Source of the DNA: Gracilaria domingensis
Lineage: Eukaryota > Rhodophyta > Florideophyceae > Gracilariales > Gracilariaceae
DNA: 64,000 nucleotides
Reading direction: 5' to 3'
Assembly (NCBI GenBank): GCA_022539475.1
Contig: VCMS01000049.1
Coordinates: forward strand, 1-64,000
Positions 21,541-33,520 of this stretch are shown piece by piece; position 1 is the stretch's first letter; each line of letters starts with the position of its first letter. The position numbers and the translations under genes were made by a program. Below the pieces are notes generated by a model. That model made no database searches and was not told the origin of the DNA. It saw only the letters and a list, made by a program, of their open reading frames with translations.

Positions 21541-23262
21541 GTAACGAAGAGTAAGTACACGAACTGTGCGCCGCAGGGGCTCGTGAAGATAGAAACGATG
21601 TTAGGTTCAGAAATCGGGTCTACAAGTATGTCCGTACCATTGATATGGATGACTGGAGTCAGGATCGGCGGCTGAGGGATATTTTCAATTGCAGTTTGGA
21701 TAAGAATGTGGATGGTCAGAATTCCTTTATGCACCCCGTGTTCTGGAATGAAGTATTGAAAGAGAATGGTCCCGGATCCAAACAGACGAAGAAAACTACC
21801 TTCCGGATTGAACCTGCTACTCGTTTTCAGCAGTTACTCTTTCTATCCCTAATGAAGCGTATCACTATGGAGAGGCGCCTCCTGACTCCTAAGAGGTCGA
21901 AGACTGCAACTGTTTCTCGGAGACAGGTGTCGTTTGTCGATGGTTTCGTCATGTGAAACCAGACGCACGTAAGGCGGGTTATGCTCTCCAAACGATATTT
22001 CTAGGATAGGATTCTTTTGATTCCAGGTCCTGGATTTCGTAACGCAGAACAAATGCTGCTCCCGTTTCTTCGCATGGAGAGAGCGACGTTTTCTTTCGGC
22101 GCAATTGAGTCCCGTTCTTCCGGATACATTCCAGCATCGGTGTTCAGAACATTAAGGATCAAATGAAGCTAACCACCGAAGTCAACGATACTGTGCCTCG
22201 GCTTCACAACCTTTCGGATGACATCGATACTAAACTAAAGAACTCGTCAGGAGAGTTCCGGTCTGATTTGGTGGTTTTAAACGGATTTCTGTACAAAATG
22301 GCCCCTACTGCCAAGTGGGAACTGCTGGAAGGCCTTCGAAGGAAACCTTGGACACGGTTCCCATCTCGTCTTGATGCGTTCTCCGATGCGTATTTGGCTA
22401 CTCTTCGTATCGCTAATGTCCAGCTGAACTTTAGACCTTCCTAGTCGGTGTCCCAGGCCACTCCGTCACGACGTCAGGAAGGAAACAACACGGTCAAGGT
22501 GAAGATTGAGGATACAGATACGGCACAGAGACCCATTTCCTCTAGGCCTAGGTCTAAGACGGTGAGTAAAACATCCGGTAAAGCACCCAGCTCAGACCTG
22601 GGTCCAGTGGATGTCATTGACATAGACGATACGGATGATGACGACGATCGTCTACTGTTCCTGATGGTATTCTTGCACTTCTCGACTCTGGTGATGCAAG
22701 AAAGACGAAGGCTCTTCGTGTGGTCAGAAACAACATGAAGCAACAGTTCTCTATGCATTGTGCAGGTTATGAAGAGTTCGTGGAGGCTCATGGTACATGG
22801 TACACTGTTCCCTTCCGATACTTCCCCTCGAGGGCAATGTTAAAATCGTACTTACGGACTGGCTTACGGTATCCATGAAAAGTGAGCATGATGAGCTTCT
22901 CGACGAAGATATGGTTAATACTGCAGAAATGATGTACTGAATGCTTCGCCCAAGCTAGTTTTATATTTTTCTGTATTATCGAACAGTTCGCAGACTGGTA
23001 GAAAATTCTAGGTGAGCACAAATCGTAGAATGCAGTGAGGGGGCAAAGTGCATCGTTCTTAGTAGAATCCACACCGATTAAATTCATTCGCTCTCGTACT
23101 AACACCTTGAAGAACCCCGGAAGGAACACGGACTACAAGAATTTCGACTACGTTCCCACCCAGTACCCCGGGCATAAGTTCATTACCGATCAGGTTCCGC
23201 ATCCGGAGGCTGGTGAACGACCCCGTTGCAGCAGAAGGGAAGAGTTGCTTACAATGGTCTAA

Positions 23263-25060
23263 ATCTTTCCACTAAAAAGCATTGAGGATATCGAAATAGT
23301 TCATGACTTACGCATTCGCTCCAAGGTTGTGTTTGAAAGGGAAAATTTTACAGCATTTCATGATTTGCGTTTTATCGCTGGAGAGTACTTGACGTTTGTC
23401 ATCGCGAATGACCTGGTTAATCGCAATGAAGGGTAGAAGAAGCACGCTGTGTTCCATTTTTGGCTGATGAAGAAACTTTAAGGCATTTTTGAATTATTTT
23501 ACGGCCACATGGTCTCCGTTCTTTCGCAAACCTTTTCGTCATTGAATATTCGTCTACTTTTATGTATCTAAGCACTTTTCTTATATGCTCAAGGCATTTT
23601 CAATAGATGAAAAATTTTTAGAAAAATTAGTTTCAATAAAATTTCGATGTATTTTTAGGCAATGAAGAAATAATGACGCACGACTTGGCCAAATGAAAAT
23701 TGACAGAGCAAGAATTGAAACTCTTATGATATTCGAATTGAATTTGATTGCACAAGATTTGGCTGGGGTACACAGCTGCGGGAAAGTGCAACAATCTTCT
23801 GACAGTGGTTAGTGTTGGGAAGCTCGATGTTGACGAAGAATTTCGCCGAAGGCCAGAAGCTGTTGAGGAGATTTTACGGTGCACTGCAGCTTCCACAAAA
23901 CGTTGTGGTCGCCATAAGCGATATCGTCAGCGTTTAATCGATATCACTACGAAAAATCGCAACTTGCTGTTTCATGCGGATCTTAGAAAAGCACTTTCGA
24001 TTGAGACTCATGCGTTGAGGGACATAATGAGCACTTGTCATCTTGACGACGAGAAAAGGAATGGCGGTTTTTACTCGTATATTGGAAGGTTGTGAAGTTC
24101 TTGTTCAGAAATGGTGTATCAATTTCTTGGCGGCAATTGTGTTTGCGGCAGGGAGACAGTGACCTTTGGCTATTCCAACATTACAAGTTCCGACCAACTA
24201 TGAACTCAATCGTACCGAGACCACAGAATTTGGAGATTTCGACAGCGTTAGATATGACTCCGACAAAACGGAGAAAAGCGCTAATTTTTCACTTGTGATG
24301 TTCCCTATCAGCATGAAACGTTTTATAGAGTTCCACCGCATTCTAGGTATCGCGTATTTGCGAGATAAGCATAAGTTCGTCGATGATGGTTTCGATATCA
24401 GACTTTGCTAAACTCGAGAGATAGAACTGAACTGGAATCAAGGCAGATAACGACTTTGATATGGGCGTTTTTGAATCATATGAACAAGCGTTATCAATTC
24501 GTCACTTGCATGACGATTATATCACGCTTTGCTACATCGATGATTCATGCATTTCGAAGCAAGCGAGTTGGAAATGATTTGTCGCAAAAAAGGTTTCTAG
24601 AGTTGCTTGCGAACAGGATGAACACCAGTGCGGAGCAAACCTTATCTGCGTAAGTTAATGTAATTAGGACAGACTATGAGAAAGGAGTCAAACTTGATAT
24701 GGAACACTTCTTAGTTGTTATGGAGGAGAATGAAGGTGATTCTGAAGATGGAGACGAAGAGAAAGAGACATATGATTAAGCCATAACCTTTCATGCTCAT
24801 TTGATTGAAGCAAAGTTCTGCTGCGTTAGCGGCCTGTTTTTGATTTGCCTGAAGTACAAGCATAGACTCGGGTGGTCTGGAAATGCTGGCAAACGCCGTA
24901 ACTCTGCTAGAAGTTTAGGATATACGTTTGGTACCCTCCGTACGATAATGATGCGCGTTGGCAATCCAACTAATATCTTCGCAACGGAATCAATGGTTCC
25001 ACTGTGGTTTTTCTATGTAACGGAATCATTAGGTTCTTACGTAAAGCGTTGACTACAGGC
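23263..25060 (+). pseudogene. Unrecognised decayed coding region
   Basis: Plus-strand frames with protein-like composition run through 23290-23530, 23748-24095, 24166-24411, 24405-24653 and 24801-25052, broken by stops and frame changes. An acidic stretch lies near 24720-24775. A family A element interrupts it at 23532-23767. I recognise no domain. It follows the truncated element E copy A and may be a separate transposon gene. Confidence 0.35.
23532..23767 (+). mobile_element. Family A short element, copy 3
   Basis: Shares CGTCATTGAATATTCGTCTA and the downstream block with other copies and ends GGCTGGG at 23767. The left end is worn and no target duplication is clear. Confidence 0.75.
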
Positions 25061-25123
25061 TGGACTAGGCATATGTTCGATTTTCTCGTACTGTACGGAT
25101 GGTATTGGAACCCGTAGTATATT

Positions 25124-26499
25124 TCAAATTTTCGTTGTCGGAAGTGGGGGCCACGGCGCGCTGGGTGATTTAGCTGGAATCAGATCTTCATGATTCATGA
25201 CGCCAAAATCATTTATTACTAGCTTGCATGTTGTTTCTGTGTCATAAAATTGCACAGGCCTCTGCAATACCGAATCCACTGTCATGGAGCTTTGAATCAG
25301 TGGTAGAATAATTAGTTCCCTCTTACTATCATCTGACAAGCCATAAACATGTTACAAGTAGTGCAATCAATGCATCTTAATTGCAAGAACTTACGTACGT
25401 GCAATTGGTTTATGAAGAATATTGGAAGCATTAAAGACCACTCATATGCAAAAACGTACCTAGTAGGTATGGCCAGATCGGCCTTAATTATATAGCTGCT
25501 CCATATATGGTGAGCACCATGAACTCCTATCGCAAAGAGTGTTGATTATGTCTTTAGGAGCCAGTCTAAAACCTTTATTCCACCACGGTTTACCTCTTAA
25601 GAGATTAAGGAAATTGTTCCACAGTTGTGTCTCAGAATGGTGGAAAGTTTCCTCCATTCTATATTGATCGTCGATCACATGGAAGATCTCATGTTCTTCG
25701 CTCTTCTGCGTCTCAAAAAGGTTTTATGGTTTCCCTATCAACCAAGTGCATTTTGAACGAAGCGTTGTTCACTAAGAACCACGTACAAGCAGATTTGGAG
25801 TGTCAGTGGTTTTTCGACAGGTCCATTGTGCTAAAATCAAGGTTTCATGCAAAGAGCGTGTGTCCAGGATTAAGTTTTTAATTGATGCGTACCGCTGCGC
25901 AGTCAGATCATCGAAAAGATCCTCTATCATTTTCTTTCTCAGTGATTTGCTCTTGCGCCGAAGACACACCATCCTAAACTTTGCAGGATCTCAAGCAAAC
26001 AAGAATTCTCAAAACATGTTTTCTCCGAATGTATTCTATGACCCTTACTGTAGCCCATACCACACCGGGCGCACGTTCCGTCTTCCTATTTCATCTTGTT
26101 CGGGCCCGAACTACATCCGTGATCAGTAGTCTGGAATTGAAAGAATCGACGAGCTTTCCTGGGGCAATACGAACGGTCCACTAAACGGACATACTTTCCA
26201 CTACAGATGAAGCAAGGCAGGCACATCATATCAAGCTCTGTCGCAATTGATTCACACTGCAAGATGTGGTGGGACAATGACATAGCAATGGCACTTGGTT
26301 GAGAAAGGCTCTCAGAGAAAGGTAAGCTCTGATACTCAGATAAGGTCTGATTAAAAACTGGTAGCGTCTCATGACTTCTTTCAACCGTTCTCAAAAGTTC
26401 CATTGATCGAAAAGAGTATGAGAGGTGCTTTTCTTGTGATAGGCCGTCGTTGCAGAGTTTTAGGCATATACCACAGTCACGTGTCGGTTCATCAAACAT
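25124..26499 (-). pseudogene. Unrecognised decayed gene, minus strand
   Basis: Open pieces at 26499-26086, 25972-25772, 25678-25484 and 25339-25124. The first has a CLPCFICSGKYVRL segment that could be part of a zinc finger. Frames are broken. No family assigned. Region 25060-25124 holds nothing else. Confidence 0.3.
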
Positions 26500-26501
26500 A
26501 A

Positions 26502-27081
26502 CCTATTCCGCCTCGACCCCGCGATCATTTACCTCATCGTCTACTCTGACGGCTCGTTTGCAAATTATCCCGACTTATCCTCGAATTTGGGCTGCATCAT
26601 TATGTTTTGTGTCGCTTCTGGACGATGTAGAATCCTTAACTACAGAAACTACAGAAGCAAATCTGTTGTCCACTAGATCCTTGACGCCGAAATGTACGCG
26701 TTCGCATATGCTTTCGAAACAGCTTTCGTACTGAAGAAGGACTTGGAGAGTTGTTTTTAATCGTTCTATGCGAATATGTGTGTTGGCAGGCAGCCAGTCT
26801 ATCTGTCATACGATCACAAAGGCGTCGTACACTCGCGGAAACGAATTATGACCAACTTGGCCTCCGCTCGCGAAGCGTACCAACGCGAAGGTATTTCCGC
26901 CATCGAGCACCTCCTTTGGCATTTCAATTGCACCGATCCGTTCCCAAAACCAAAGCAGTGCCCCGCGCTAGATGTTCTCCTTCACCGCGAACTTGCTGAC
27001 CATCCTGTTCAACAGTGGGTTGCACGCACCAACGGGAAGGTATTTTCTGCGCAGCGCACGAGCAAGAAGAAAATCGACTGA
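26502..27081 (+). pseudogene. Ty1/copia RNase H fragment (C0)
   Basis: Encodes the C-terminal part of a copia pol: a VYSDGSFAN.PDLSS.LG motif near 26540, then AFAYAFETAFVLKKDLE near 26700, and finally the conserved MTNLASAREAYQREGISAIEHLL stretch and its C-terminal tail to a stop at 27081. It shares an in-frame TAG (CACTAGATCCT near 26675) with the homologous copy at 32850. No upstream RT, so this is a 5'-truncated fragment. Confidence 0.78.
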
Positions 27082-27131
27082 GGTTGAGCCTGGGCAAGCA
27101 CGCTCGTGACGCGAACTAGTTCATGCGCGGA

Positions 27132-27391
27132 GCATTCGCCAAACGAAAATTGGTGCAATCAAATTTAATTCGATTGTCGTAGGATTTTCAGTTTTTTGCC
27201 CCTTTCATTTTTGTTAAGCTAAGTCGTGCGTCATTATGTCCTCAATGTCTCAACATCTACTGAAACTCCAATGAAATCAAATGTTTTAAGACATTTCATT
27301 CATTTAAAATACATTTAGCATCTCCAAACATTTTGTCTAGATACAGAAAAGAAAAAGAACATTCAATGACAAAGAGTTTTTCCTCAGCTGG
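27132..27391 (-). mobile_element. Family A short element, copy 4
   Basis: Reverse orientation. The internal blocks GTGCGTCATTATGTCCTCA and ATACAGAAAAG match other copies. Both ends are degraded. Confidence 0.72.
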
Positions 27392-27750
27392 CTGTCGCAT
27401 ACACGCACAGTCTTCGGCTTACAGCCAACTTATAGACCAGCGCCGAGGTTAACCGGTAACCCTAGTGAACCTTAACGATATCCCAGTACTGGGAATCAGT
27501 CTCTGAGTAGTTTAAGTAGTCGGAGACCCTCTCCGTCAGGAAACGGCTCTCCCCATGAAATGAATATGCTATCCTAACCTTGCCATTCGAATCCCTCCTG
27601 CCTTCCGCATACCAAAAGTAGACCGTCATTGGATTGACTTCTTTGCGTTAATTGCTCTCCGCAGTGAACCCCGAGAACAAATCCATTTCCAATCTACTCG
27701 GTTCTTCCAACCGATCAAACAAGGTGCCCACAACTGCTTCTGCTCTGCCT
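27392..27750. other. No gene seen
   Basis: Lies between two family A elements. No ORF with recognisable content and no repeat structure; possibly old LTR or untranslated sequence of the copia element on either side. Confidence 0.4.
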
Positions 27751-27997
27751 CCCAGCGAAAACTCGGGCAATCAACATTATTTCGAATATCATTAGATTTC
27801 CATTTTTTGTTCCGTTCATTTTCCTTAAACTACGTCGTACATCATTATGTACTCATTGCCTCAAAATCTACTGAGATTCTACTGAAATTAATTTTTCTAA
27901 AAACTTTCATTCATCGAAAATGCCTTGATTATCTACAAAATTTGGCCAAGATACAGAAAGGTAGATGAACATTCAATGATCGAAAGTTTTACCTGTG
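27751..27997 (-). mobile_element. Family A short element, copy 5
   Basis: Begins CCCAGCGAAAACTCG, ends TTTTACCTGTG, 247 bp. Flanked by CCT on both sides (27748-27750 and 27998-28000). Confidence 0.9.
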
Positions 27998-29800
27998 CCT
28001 GCCCCTTTCCAGAATTTTGATGCTGCTGCTACCGCAAGAACTAACACCATTCAATCCTTAACGTATCATGAGCTCTTCCCCGCCGTGGGAAATGCTACGT
28101 TCTACCAGTTTCTTCCTTGCGCCAAAGTGACCTCGACCCCGCAACGCGTCTTTGCCGCTATAGTCCGCGAAATCCTTCCGGCTAAGGCATATTCTGAAAC
28201 GTTCTTGGACCGCCCTCGATCGTATCTCGACCGAGCGCTCCTCTGTGAGCATGCGGTTTGCAATAATTTGGCCGGCGCGTTGGAGGACAAACTCCAAGCA
28301 TCTGGTATTAGTGTTCCCAATACCACTATATACCACAGTTCCATGGTACGCGTCGCAGACACTCTCTATGAAGATGGAGGTCTATAAAGATGGAGGCGAC
28401 GACGATCTGTTTCAGCGCATCTTCGGGATCGTCGTGGAAAAACGGCCGCACCCCTGACAGAGTGATCAAACCAACTCCATGGTATCAAGCTCTGCGTTCC
28501 GCCCCCAAAAGCCTGCGAAGCAGACGATTTCTCAACTGGTTACTCCTCAGACTGGTGCCCGTAGCACTACCCATGCTCCGCCCACAACTTCCCATCCTCC
28601 AGGGTGATCCGGTCGAAGCGCTGTTGCGAACAGCATGCAAAACGCCGTCGTGCGCATGCAGGCACAGCAAGCGCAAAGGGCCGCTGAATATAAGAACTTT
28701 CTCTAGGCCGCGCCAACCTCAACATTGAATGACGAAACACCGTCCAGCTCCTTGTTTCTAATGTTGCTGTTCACCCAACACCTTTGTTGAACACGTCAGC
28801 GCAGCAGACGTCTTCGCACTCGAATCCATCCCCGCTAACCAGTAATATCGCCGATCAGACAGGCCATAGATCTGCACCAGATTTTACCAATCATGTCCTG
28901 AACCCTCCGAATGTTCCCCATAATCTTCATTTTTACCCTCAGCAGCTGAAATTTGACCCTTTATATTCTTATCAACATTACGAACAAAAAAACGTGAGTA
29001 AACTATGCAAAGTGGCAGTAAGCACGCTTCGCAATACTTAAGGACAGAAGATTCTCCTGTTTATTCTTTGACTACTAGGCTAAAACAGCTGAGGAGCTGA
29101 AACAATACATTATTGAGGTATGACAACTTGATTGAAACGGTGGCTCTTACTGTTGTGCCTCTCATCCTCAAATGCGATGCACGCAACCATTACAGCAAAA
29201 AAGTTGTACCCGTTGCACGGGGGTTTCAAAAAGCAACTGATTTAATATCTGAATGCTTCGACACTGTAGCTAACAAGCGCCGTGTACTAAGTTACTTGCA
29301 AGGATCCAAGTCCATCAATGAAGACTTTCGAAAGTTAACTGTCAGAATCTAGGCCCACTTCAACCGTATCCCTGATGATTTCGAATGAGAAAATTTCGAA
29401 CGAGAAAATTTCGAACGGGAGCTCCATATCGCGTCACTGCTGCAAGGCCGAGATTGGAACGCAATTGAATGCAGCCGCCAATGAACTACTTATTCTACGT
29501 TCCAAGCCTTGTCGACAGCTATGTCTGTCTGCGCTCAAAGATTATGTTCCATTCAGAAGTTCCCTGGGAACGAGCGTGCAGTTCTCGGGAACGTAGAAAA
29601 GGCGGTTGATATCATCTATGCCAACTCGCGATACAGGCGGCCATTCAGCCGTAACACTTTTCGTCAAAAGCGCTCTTACCATTTCCACCGTTCGTCGGAT
29701 GCACCACACCAGTCCTACAAACGCTATCGCTCTAGCGAAGGGTGCTATTACTGTCGGCAAGAGAGACACATAAAACCTGACTGCCTTCACTACTGACAAG
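27998..29800 (+). pseudogene. gag: gag of copia element C1
   Basis: Open pieces at 27995-28387, 29113-29352 and 29509-29796 in different frames. The last ends with a zinc knuckle, CYYCRQERHIKPDC (spacing C-X2-C-X4-H-X4-C) at about 29748-29790, preceded by an Arg/Ser/Tyr-rich basic stretch. This order is that of a copia gag nucleocapsid. A 17-bp triple tandem repeat (AATTTCGAA.GAGAAAATTTCG) at about 29377-29420 lies in the middle. Confidence 0.6.
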
Positions 29801-29873
29801 GCAAGAAGCTGCACCAGATTCTCAAATCACCTCAACTATACCGATCCCGAGATCGAGGACACCAGCGAGAACA

Positions 29874-30238
29874 CCCAGGGGAACATTTGGGTGGTGTATC
29901 TACGCTTCATGTCTGATATGGGGGTTCAGGTGCCTATTCTGTGACATGTTGGGCACAATTTCGTATATGAGTCGTATCTGCGTCGCATATGTGCCGTATG
30001 AGTGCGTGGTGCATGACGGATGATGGCAGATGTAACGGAATAAGAAAACGTAATTTTTCGAGATTGGTACTGTGCCTGTTGTGTGCGAATACTATCCATA
30101 AACCAACCATGCCCACGCCATAGACACGAGAAACATACGGCATACATCATTTTTTCCCCCAGAACAGCCACATAGTAGACACTTGAACGCTTTTGTGAGG
30201 CACAAATAGTCCGTATACCACCCAAATGATTACCAGGG
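29874..30238 (+). mobile_element. Family B short element, copy 1
   Basis: Begins CCCAGGGGAACATTTGGGTGG and its end is the complement of CCCTGGTAATCATTTGGGTGG, so terminal inverted repeats are about 25 bp. Flanked by ACA on both sides. The two halves also resemble each other, so the whole element can fold back. Confidence 0.92.
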
Positions 30239-30472
30239 ACATTGAAACAGTGCACTCCATACTCAATGCTGCATTAGCCAACTGCGCTGAAAATATGTCT
30301 GAGAATTCCAAAAATGACACTAGAGCAGCACTTGCCCCAGAGGAGACACATGATTCTTGTATGAACCATATGAATGATTACGATACAGCTCGTCTCGATA
30401 TCTAATCTTGACGAACGTCCTGCTAGCCTCGTCAACGCTCCATGCCTCAACTGTTTTTTCAGACACTGACCT

Positions 30473-30836
30473 CCCTGGTAATCACGTGGGTAGTATATGG
30501 ACTATCTGTGCCTCAAAAAAGGGTTCAAGAGTGTACTATGTAGCTGTTATGGGCGAAAACTGGTGTAGATCATATGTGTGTCGTATATATGGCTTGCGCA
30601 TGGTAGGTTTATGGATAGTATTCTCACACAACAGGCACAGTGCCAATCTCGAAAAATTACGTTTTCTTATTCCGTTACATCTGCCATCATCCGTTATGCA
30701 CCACGCACTCATACGGCACATATGCGACGCAGATACGACTCATACACGAACTTGTGCCAAACATGTCACAGAATAGGCACCTGAACCCCCATAGCAGACA
30801 TGAAACGTACGTCCACCGCCCAAATGTTCCCCTGGG
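30473..30836 (-). mobile_element. Family B short element, copy 2
   Basis: 364 bp, opposite orientation to copy 1. Flanked by CCT on both sides (30470-30472 and 30837-30839). The 234 bp between copies 1 and 2 is copia sequence that still reads as protein. Confidence 0.92.
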
Positions 30837-31339
30837 CCTTGTTTACACTCCTATTTCAGTGGAGACTTGAACCTTCGACTCGTCTGACAAAAGGCGAACT
30901 CATCTCTCATCTGCGCCTCTGTCCCTCAATCCTGACCTGCCCTCTGATTCTTCATCCATGAGCACCACCCTTAACGCGAACACGTCCCCAATCTCTCTGC
31001 CGTAGGCCCCCATCACGACATACTTGCACGCACACCCAAAGCTATCTCCTCGAACCGGTCATAACTCCATTTATACGTCCACTCACATGGCCAATATTGC
31101 AGCTTTTCTTTCGTACCCGGCCCCGGACAATTTCATTCCGATCCTCGCAGGATGCTCATCCCCCTACCTCGCCTCCCCTCAATTTCGCATTCGCGCCTTC
31201 TGGAAGCCGTAGAACGACCACCTCTTCCTTCCCAGGTTCAGAAGGAAGTATAGTATTACATTGAAAACCTCCATCTACTCACCTGAATCGTCAAAACGGC
31301 CTTCTCAAACATTTCCCACGCTTTTCATCATTCCAACAA

Positions 31340-31700
31340 GTCCTGGACGCAGATGTCGCCCCCTGTACTCCTCGAAAGCCAGCCACACACCCCGGGTTTG
31401 GGTGTTCGTATTGATTCAGGTGCCGAGAAGTCCGTCGTCTGTCGTCCTCCAGCCTCACACTTACGCGTCAAAAATAGCCCTCCCCTTCCTGTTTTTATCA
31501 TGCTATTCAGCGTCGTTTGGTTTGCAAATAAAATTCTACCATCGCTCGGATATTTCTCATTCACGTCCCCTTCTCTGACAGTTCCACCACGTATCTCGAC
31601 ATCGATGTCATGGATGCAGTAATACCACTTCTACTTGGATTGCACATTGGTGAACAGTACCAGTTTATAACTGGTATGAAGTTTCACTCCCTTCGTATTG
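31340..31700 (+). pseudogene. Aspartic protease of copia element C1
   Basis: LGVRIDSGAEKSVVC near 31400 has the retroviral-type D-S-G-A active site. A frame change follows, then a TYLDIDVMDAVIPLLLGLHIGE segment near 31590-31650, the conserved hydrophobic end of such proteases. It would process the polyprotein. Confidence 0.7.
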
Positions 31701-31869
31701 GCCTGACGGACTGGGTAGTCAACATTTTTAAACAACGTTTGCATCTAATCATTTCTTGGAAACCTTCCAACCCTTCAAGCATCCTGCACAACGCTGTCAT
31801 ATCACGCTCGCATACCTCCAAGAAAATACACCATTTCAACGCCGCGTGTCCCTATAACCCCCACCAGAA

Positions 31870-32381
31870 GTGCAGCTTCCCCCTGGTAGCCTACTCAAGC
31901 GTCGAAGGACCATTTATGGGTTAAAGGAGTCCGGTGACTATTGGTATCACTTCTTAACGGACCACACGCTGAACGATCCAAAGATGAGCAAGTCCTCTTC
32001 CGATCACGCTCTTGTTATCAAGAATGACAACAGTCGTGATCTCGATGGGTTACTGGGCGCTTATGCCGATGACTGCCCCCAAACGAGTGACGAAGAATTC
32101 CAGAATCTAACAGACAATACTGCATCAAAGTTCGATGCGAAGCCTAAAAATCACGAAAATTTTTTCTATGCTGGAATCTACATCCGCACCCACCACGCAT
32201 TCATCGAACCTCACAAATGCCTCCAAATCGCCCGTCTATTCACCCTGGACGCTGACGCCTCCTTTGCAAGATCAAATCTATCCTCATGAAGATCAATTGG
32301 ATAGTGTACACCATGCTCGACGTTGTTTGCGGCAGCGCCCAACTTGCAAAGGTCGCTGAAGATCATTTTGACGTCACCCAC
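31870..32381 (+). pseudogene. Reverse transcriptase of copia element C1, partial
   Basis: The frame from 31870 has YGLKESGDYWYH (the copia YGLKQ..R.W region) and then GAYADDC, the catalytic YxDD motif. The thumb region follows with a frame change and reads into VTH at 32381, where a family A element is inserted. The fingers part of the RT is missing. Confidence 0.78.
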
Positions 32382-32624
32382 CCCAGGCCAAACTTTCCGT
32401 AATTGAACATTCATTTACTTTTCTGTTTCTATGCACTTTCTCTTAGATGCTCAAGGCATTTTCAGTTGATTCAATTTTTTATAGAAATTAATTTCAATAG
32501 AATTTCGTTGGATTTTGAAGCAATGAAGACATAACGATGCACGACCTGGCTAAATGAAAATTGATCGAGCAAGAATTGAAAGTACTATGATATTCGAATT
32601 AAATTTCATTGCACGAATTTTACG
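32382..32624 (+). mobile_element. Family A short element, copy 6
   Basis: Begins CCCAGGCCAAACTTTCCG and ends TTTTACG, with the final bases lost. Flanked by CAC on both sides (32379-32381 and 32625-32627). Removing it and one CAC rejoins the copia frame exactly (VTH to IKAMN). Confidence 0.87.
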
Positions 32625-33520
32625 CACATTAAGGCAATGAACTCTACTGTCGAGCATTTCAAGAAAAGAAGCCAAGTAAGCATCAAACACTACCACCTCG
32701 AACCAGGCACCTTCTACATCCTCGTCTACTCTGACGGCTCGTTTGCGAATAGTCCCGACTTATCCTCGCAATTGGGCTGCATCATTATGTTGTGTGACGC
32801 TTCTAGACGATGCAGAACCCTCACCTACAGAAGATACAGAAGCAAACGCGTTATCCACTAGATCCTCGGCGCCGATATATACTCGTTCGCAGATGCTTTC
32901 GAGGCAGCTTTCGTACTGAAGAAGGACTTGGAAAATTGTTTTTAATCGTTCTATGCAAATATGTGTGTTGACAGAGAGCCAGTACATCTTTCATCTCATG
33001 ACAAAAACATCGTACACCGACGAGAAACGAGTTATGATCAACTTGACAGGCGTTCGCGAAGCGTACCAACGCGAAGAAATTTGCGCCATCGAGCATATCC
33101 TTCGGCATTACAATTGCACCGATCTGCCCCCGAAACCAAAGCCGTGCACCACGCTTGATGATCTCCTTCACCACGGACCCCAGGTAAAACTTTCCGTCAT
33201 TGAATAGTCATTTACTTTTCTGTATCTAAACAAATTTTTGTAGAAGCTCAAGGCATTTTCAATGGATCAAAAGTTTTAGAAAAATTGCTTTCAATAAAAG
33301 CTCAATAGATTTTGATGCAATGAAGACTTAATGACACACGACTTGACCAAATGAAAAATTAGCGAACAAAAATTGAAAATCCTATGATAATCGAGTTAAA
33401 TCTGATCGCATGAGTTTTCGCTGGGGACTTGTTGACCATCTTGTTCAACAGAGGGTTGTACGCACTAACAGGAGCCTATTTTCGTTCGTGAAAATGGTAG
33501 ATCTTCTTGATGCAATTAAG
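32625..33520 (+). pseudogene. RNase H end of copia element C1
   Basis: MNSTVEHFKKRSQVSIKHY leads into the RNase H motif VYSDGSFANSPDLSSQLG near 32730, then FADAFEAAFVLKKDLE, LTESQYIFHLMTKTSY and MINLTGVREAYQREE. One TAG (near 32861) and one frame shift interrupt it. A family A element at 33179-33425 cuts the last part; the tail resumes at 33429 with LVDHLVQQ.VVRTN, as in the uninterrupted copy at 26990-27050. Confidence 0.8.
33179..33425 (+). mobile_element. Family A short element, copy 7
   Basis: 247 bp, CCCAGGTAAAACTTTCCG ... TTTTCGCTGGG. Flanked by GAC on both sides (33176-33178 and 33426-33428). The homologous copia tail at 26970-27010 has no insertion, which confirms the boundaries. Confidence 0.95.

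Larger units (their letters stand above)
18868..23262. mobile_element. Element E, copy A (deleted and broken)
   Basis: The same layout as the larger copy at 53065-61387: a leftward arm (20120 down to 18868), a palindromic centre (20410-20547) and a rightward arm (20555-23262). The two copies align through both arms and through the non-coding centre. Copy A has lost the oxygenase-like part of the left arm, most of the middle of the ParB-like region, and everything after the methyltransferase core on the right. Two family A elements have jumped into its right arm. Confidence 0.8.
20555..23262 (+). pseudogene. Right-arm gene of element E copy A: methyltransferase remnant
   Basis: Homologous to 57350-60300 of copy B. 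The N-terminal part runs to 21003, is interrupted by two family A elements (21004-21249 and 21283-21540), and continues at 21544 with DDWSQD.RLRD and IEPATRFQQLL.LSL motifs. A second block (22163-22444, then 22448-22738) matches the region before the methyltransferase. The place of the catalytic motif, NPPH in copy B, is no longer conserved here, and there are in-frame stops at about 22876-22990. The end (23035-23262) still shows the FIRSR...LNNPGRN-like stretch. This gene cannot make an active methyltransferase. Confidence 0.72.
27998..33520 (+). mobile_element. Decayed Ty1/copia element C1
   Basis: Gag-like, protease, RT and RNase H segments occur in copia-type order on the plus strand. Four short elements have inserted into it: two of family B and two of family A. 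No LTR pair was recognised and no integrase segment was seen between protease and RT, so internal deletion is likely. The RT and RNase H style resembles the GalEa/CoRedCrypt branch as I recall it. Confidence 0.75.
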
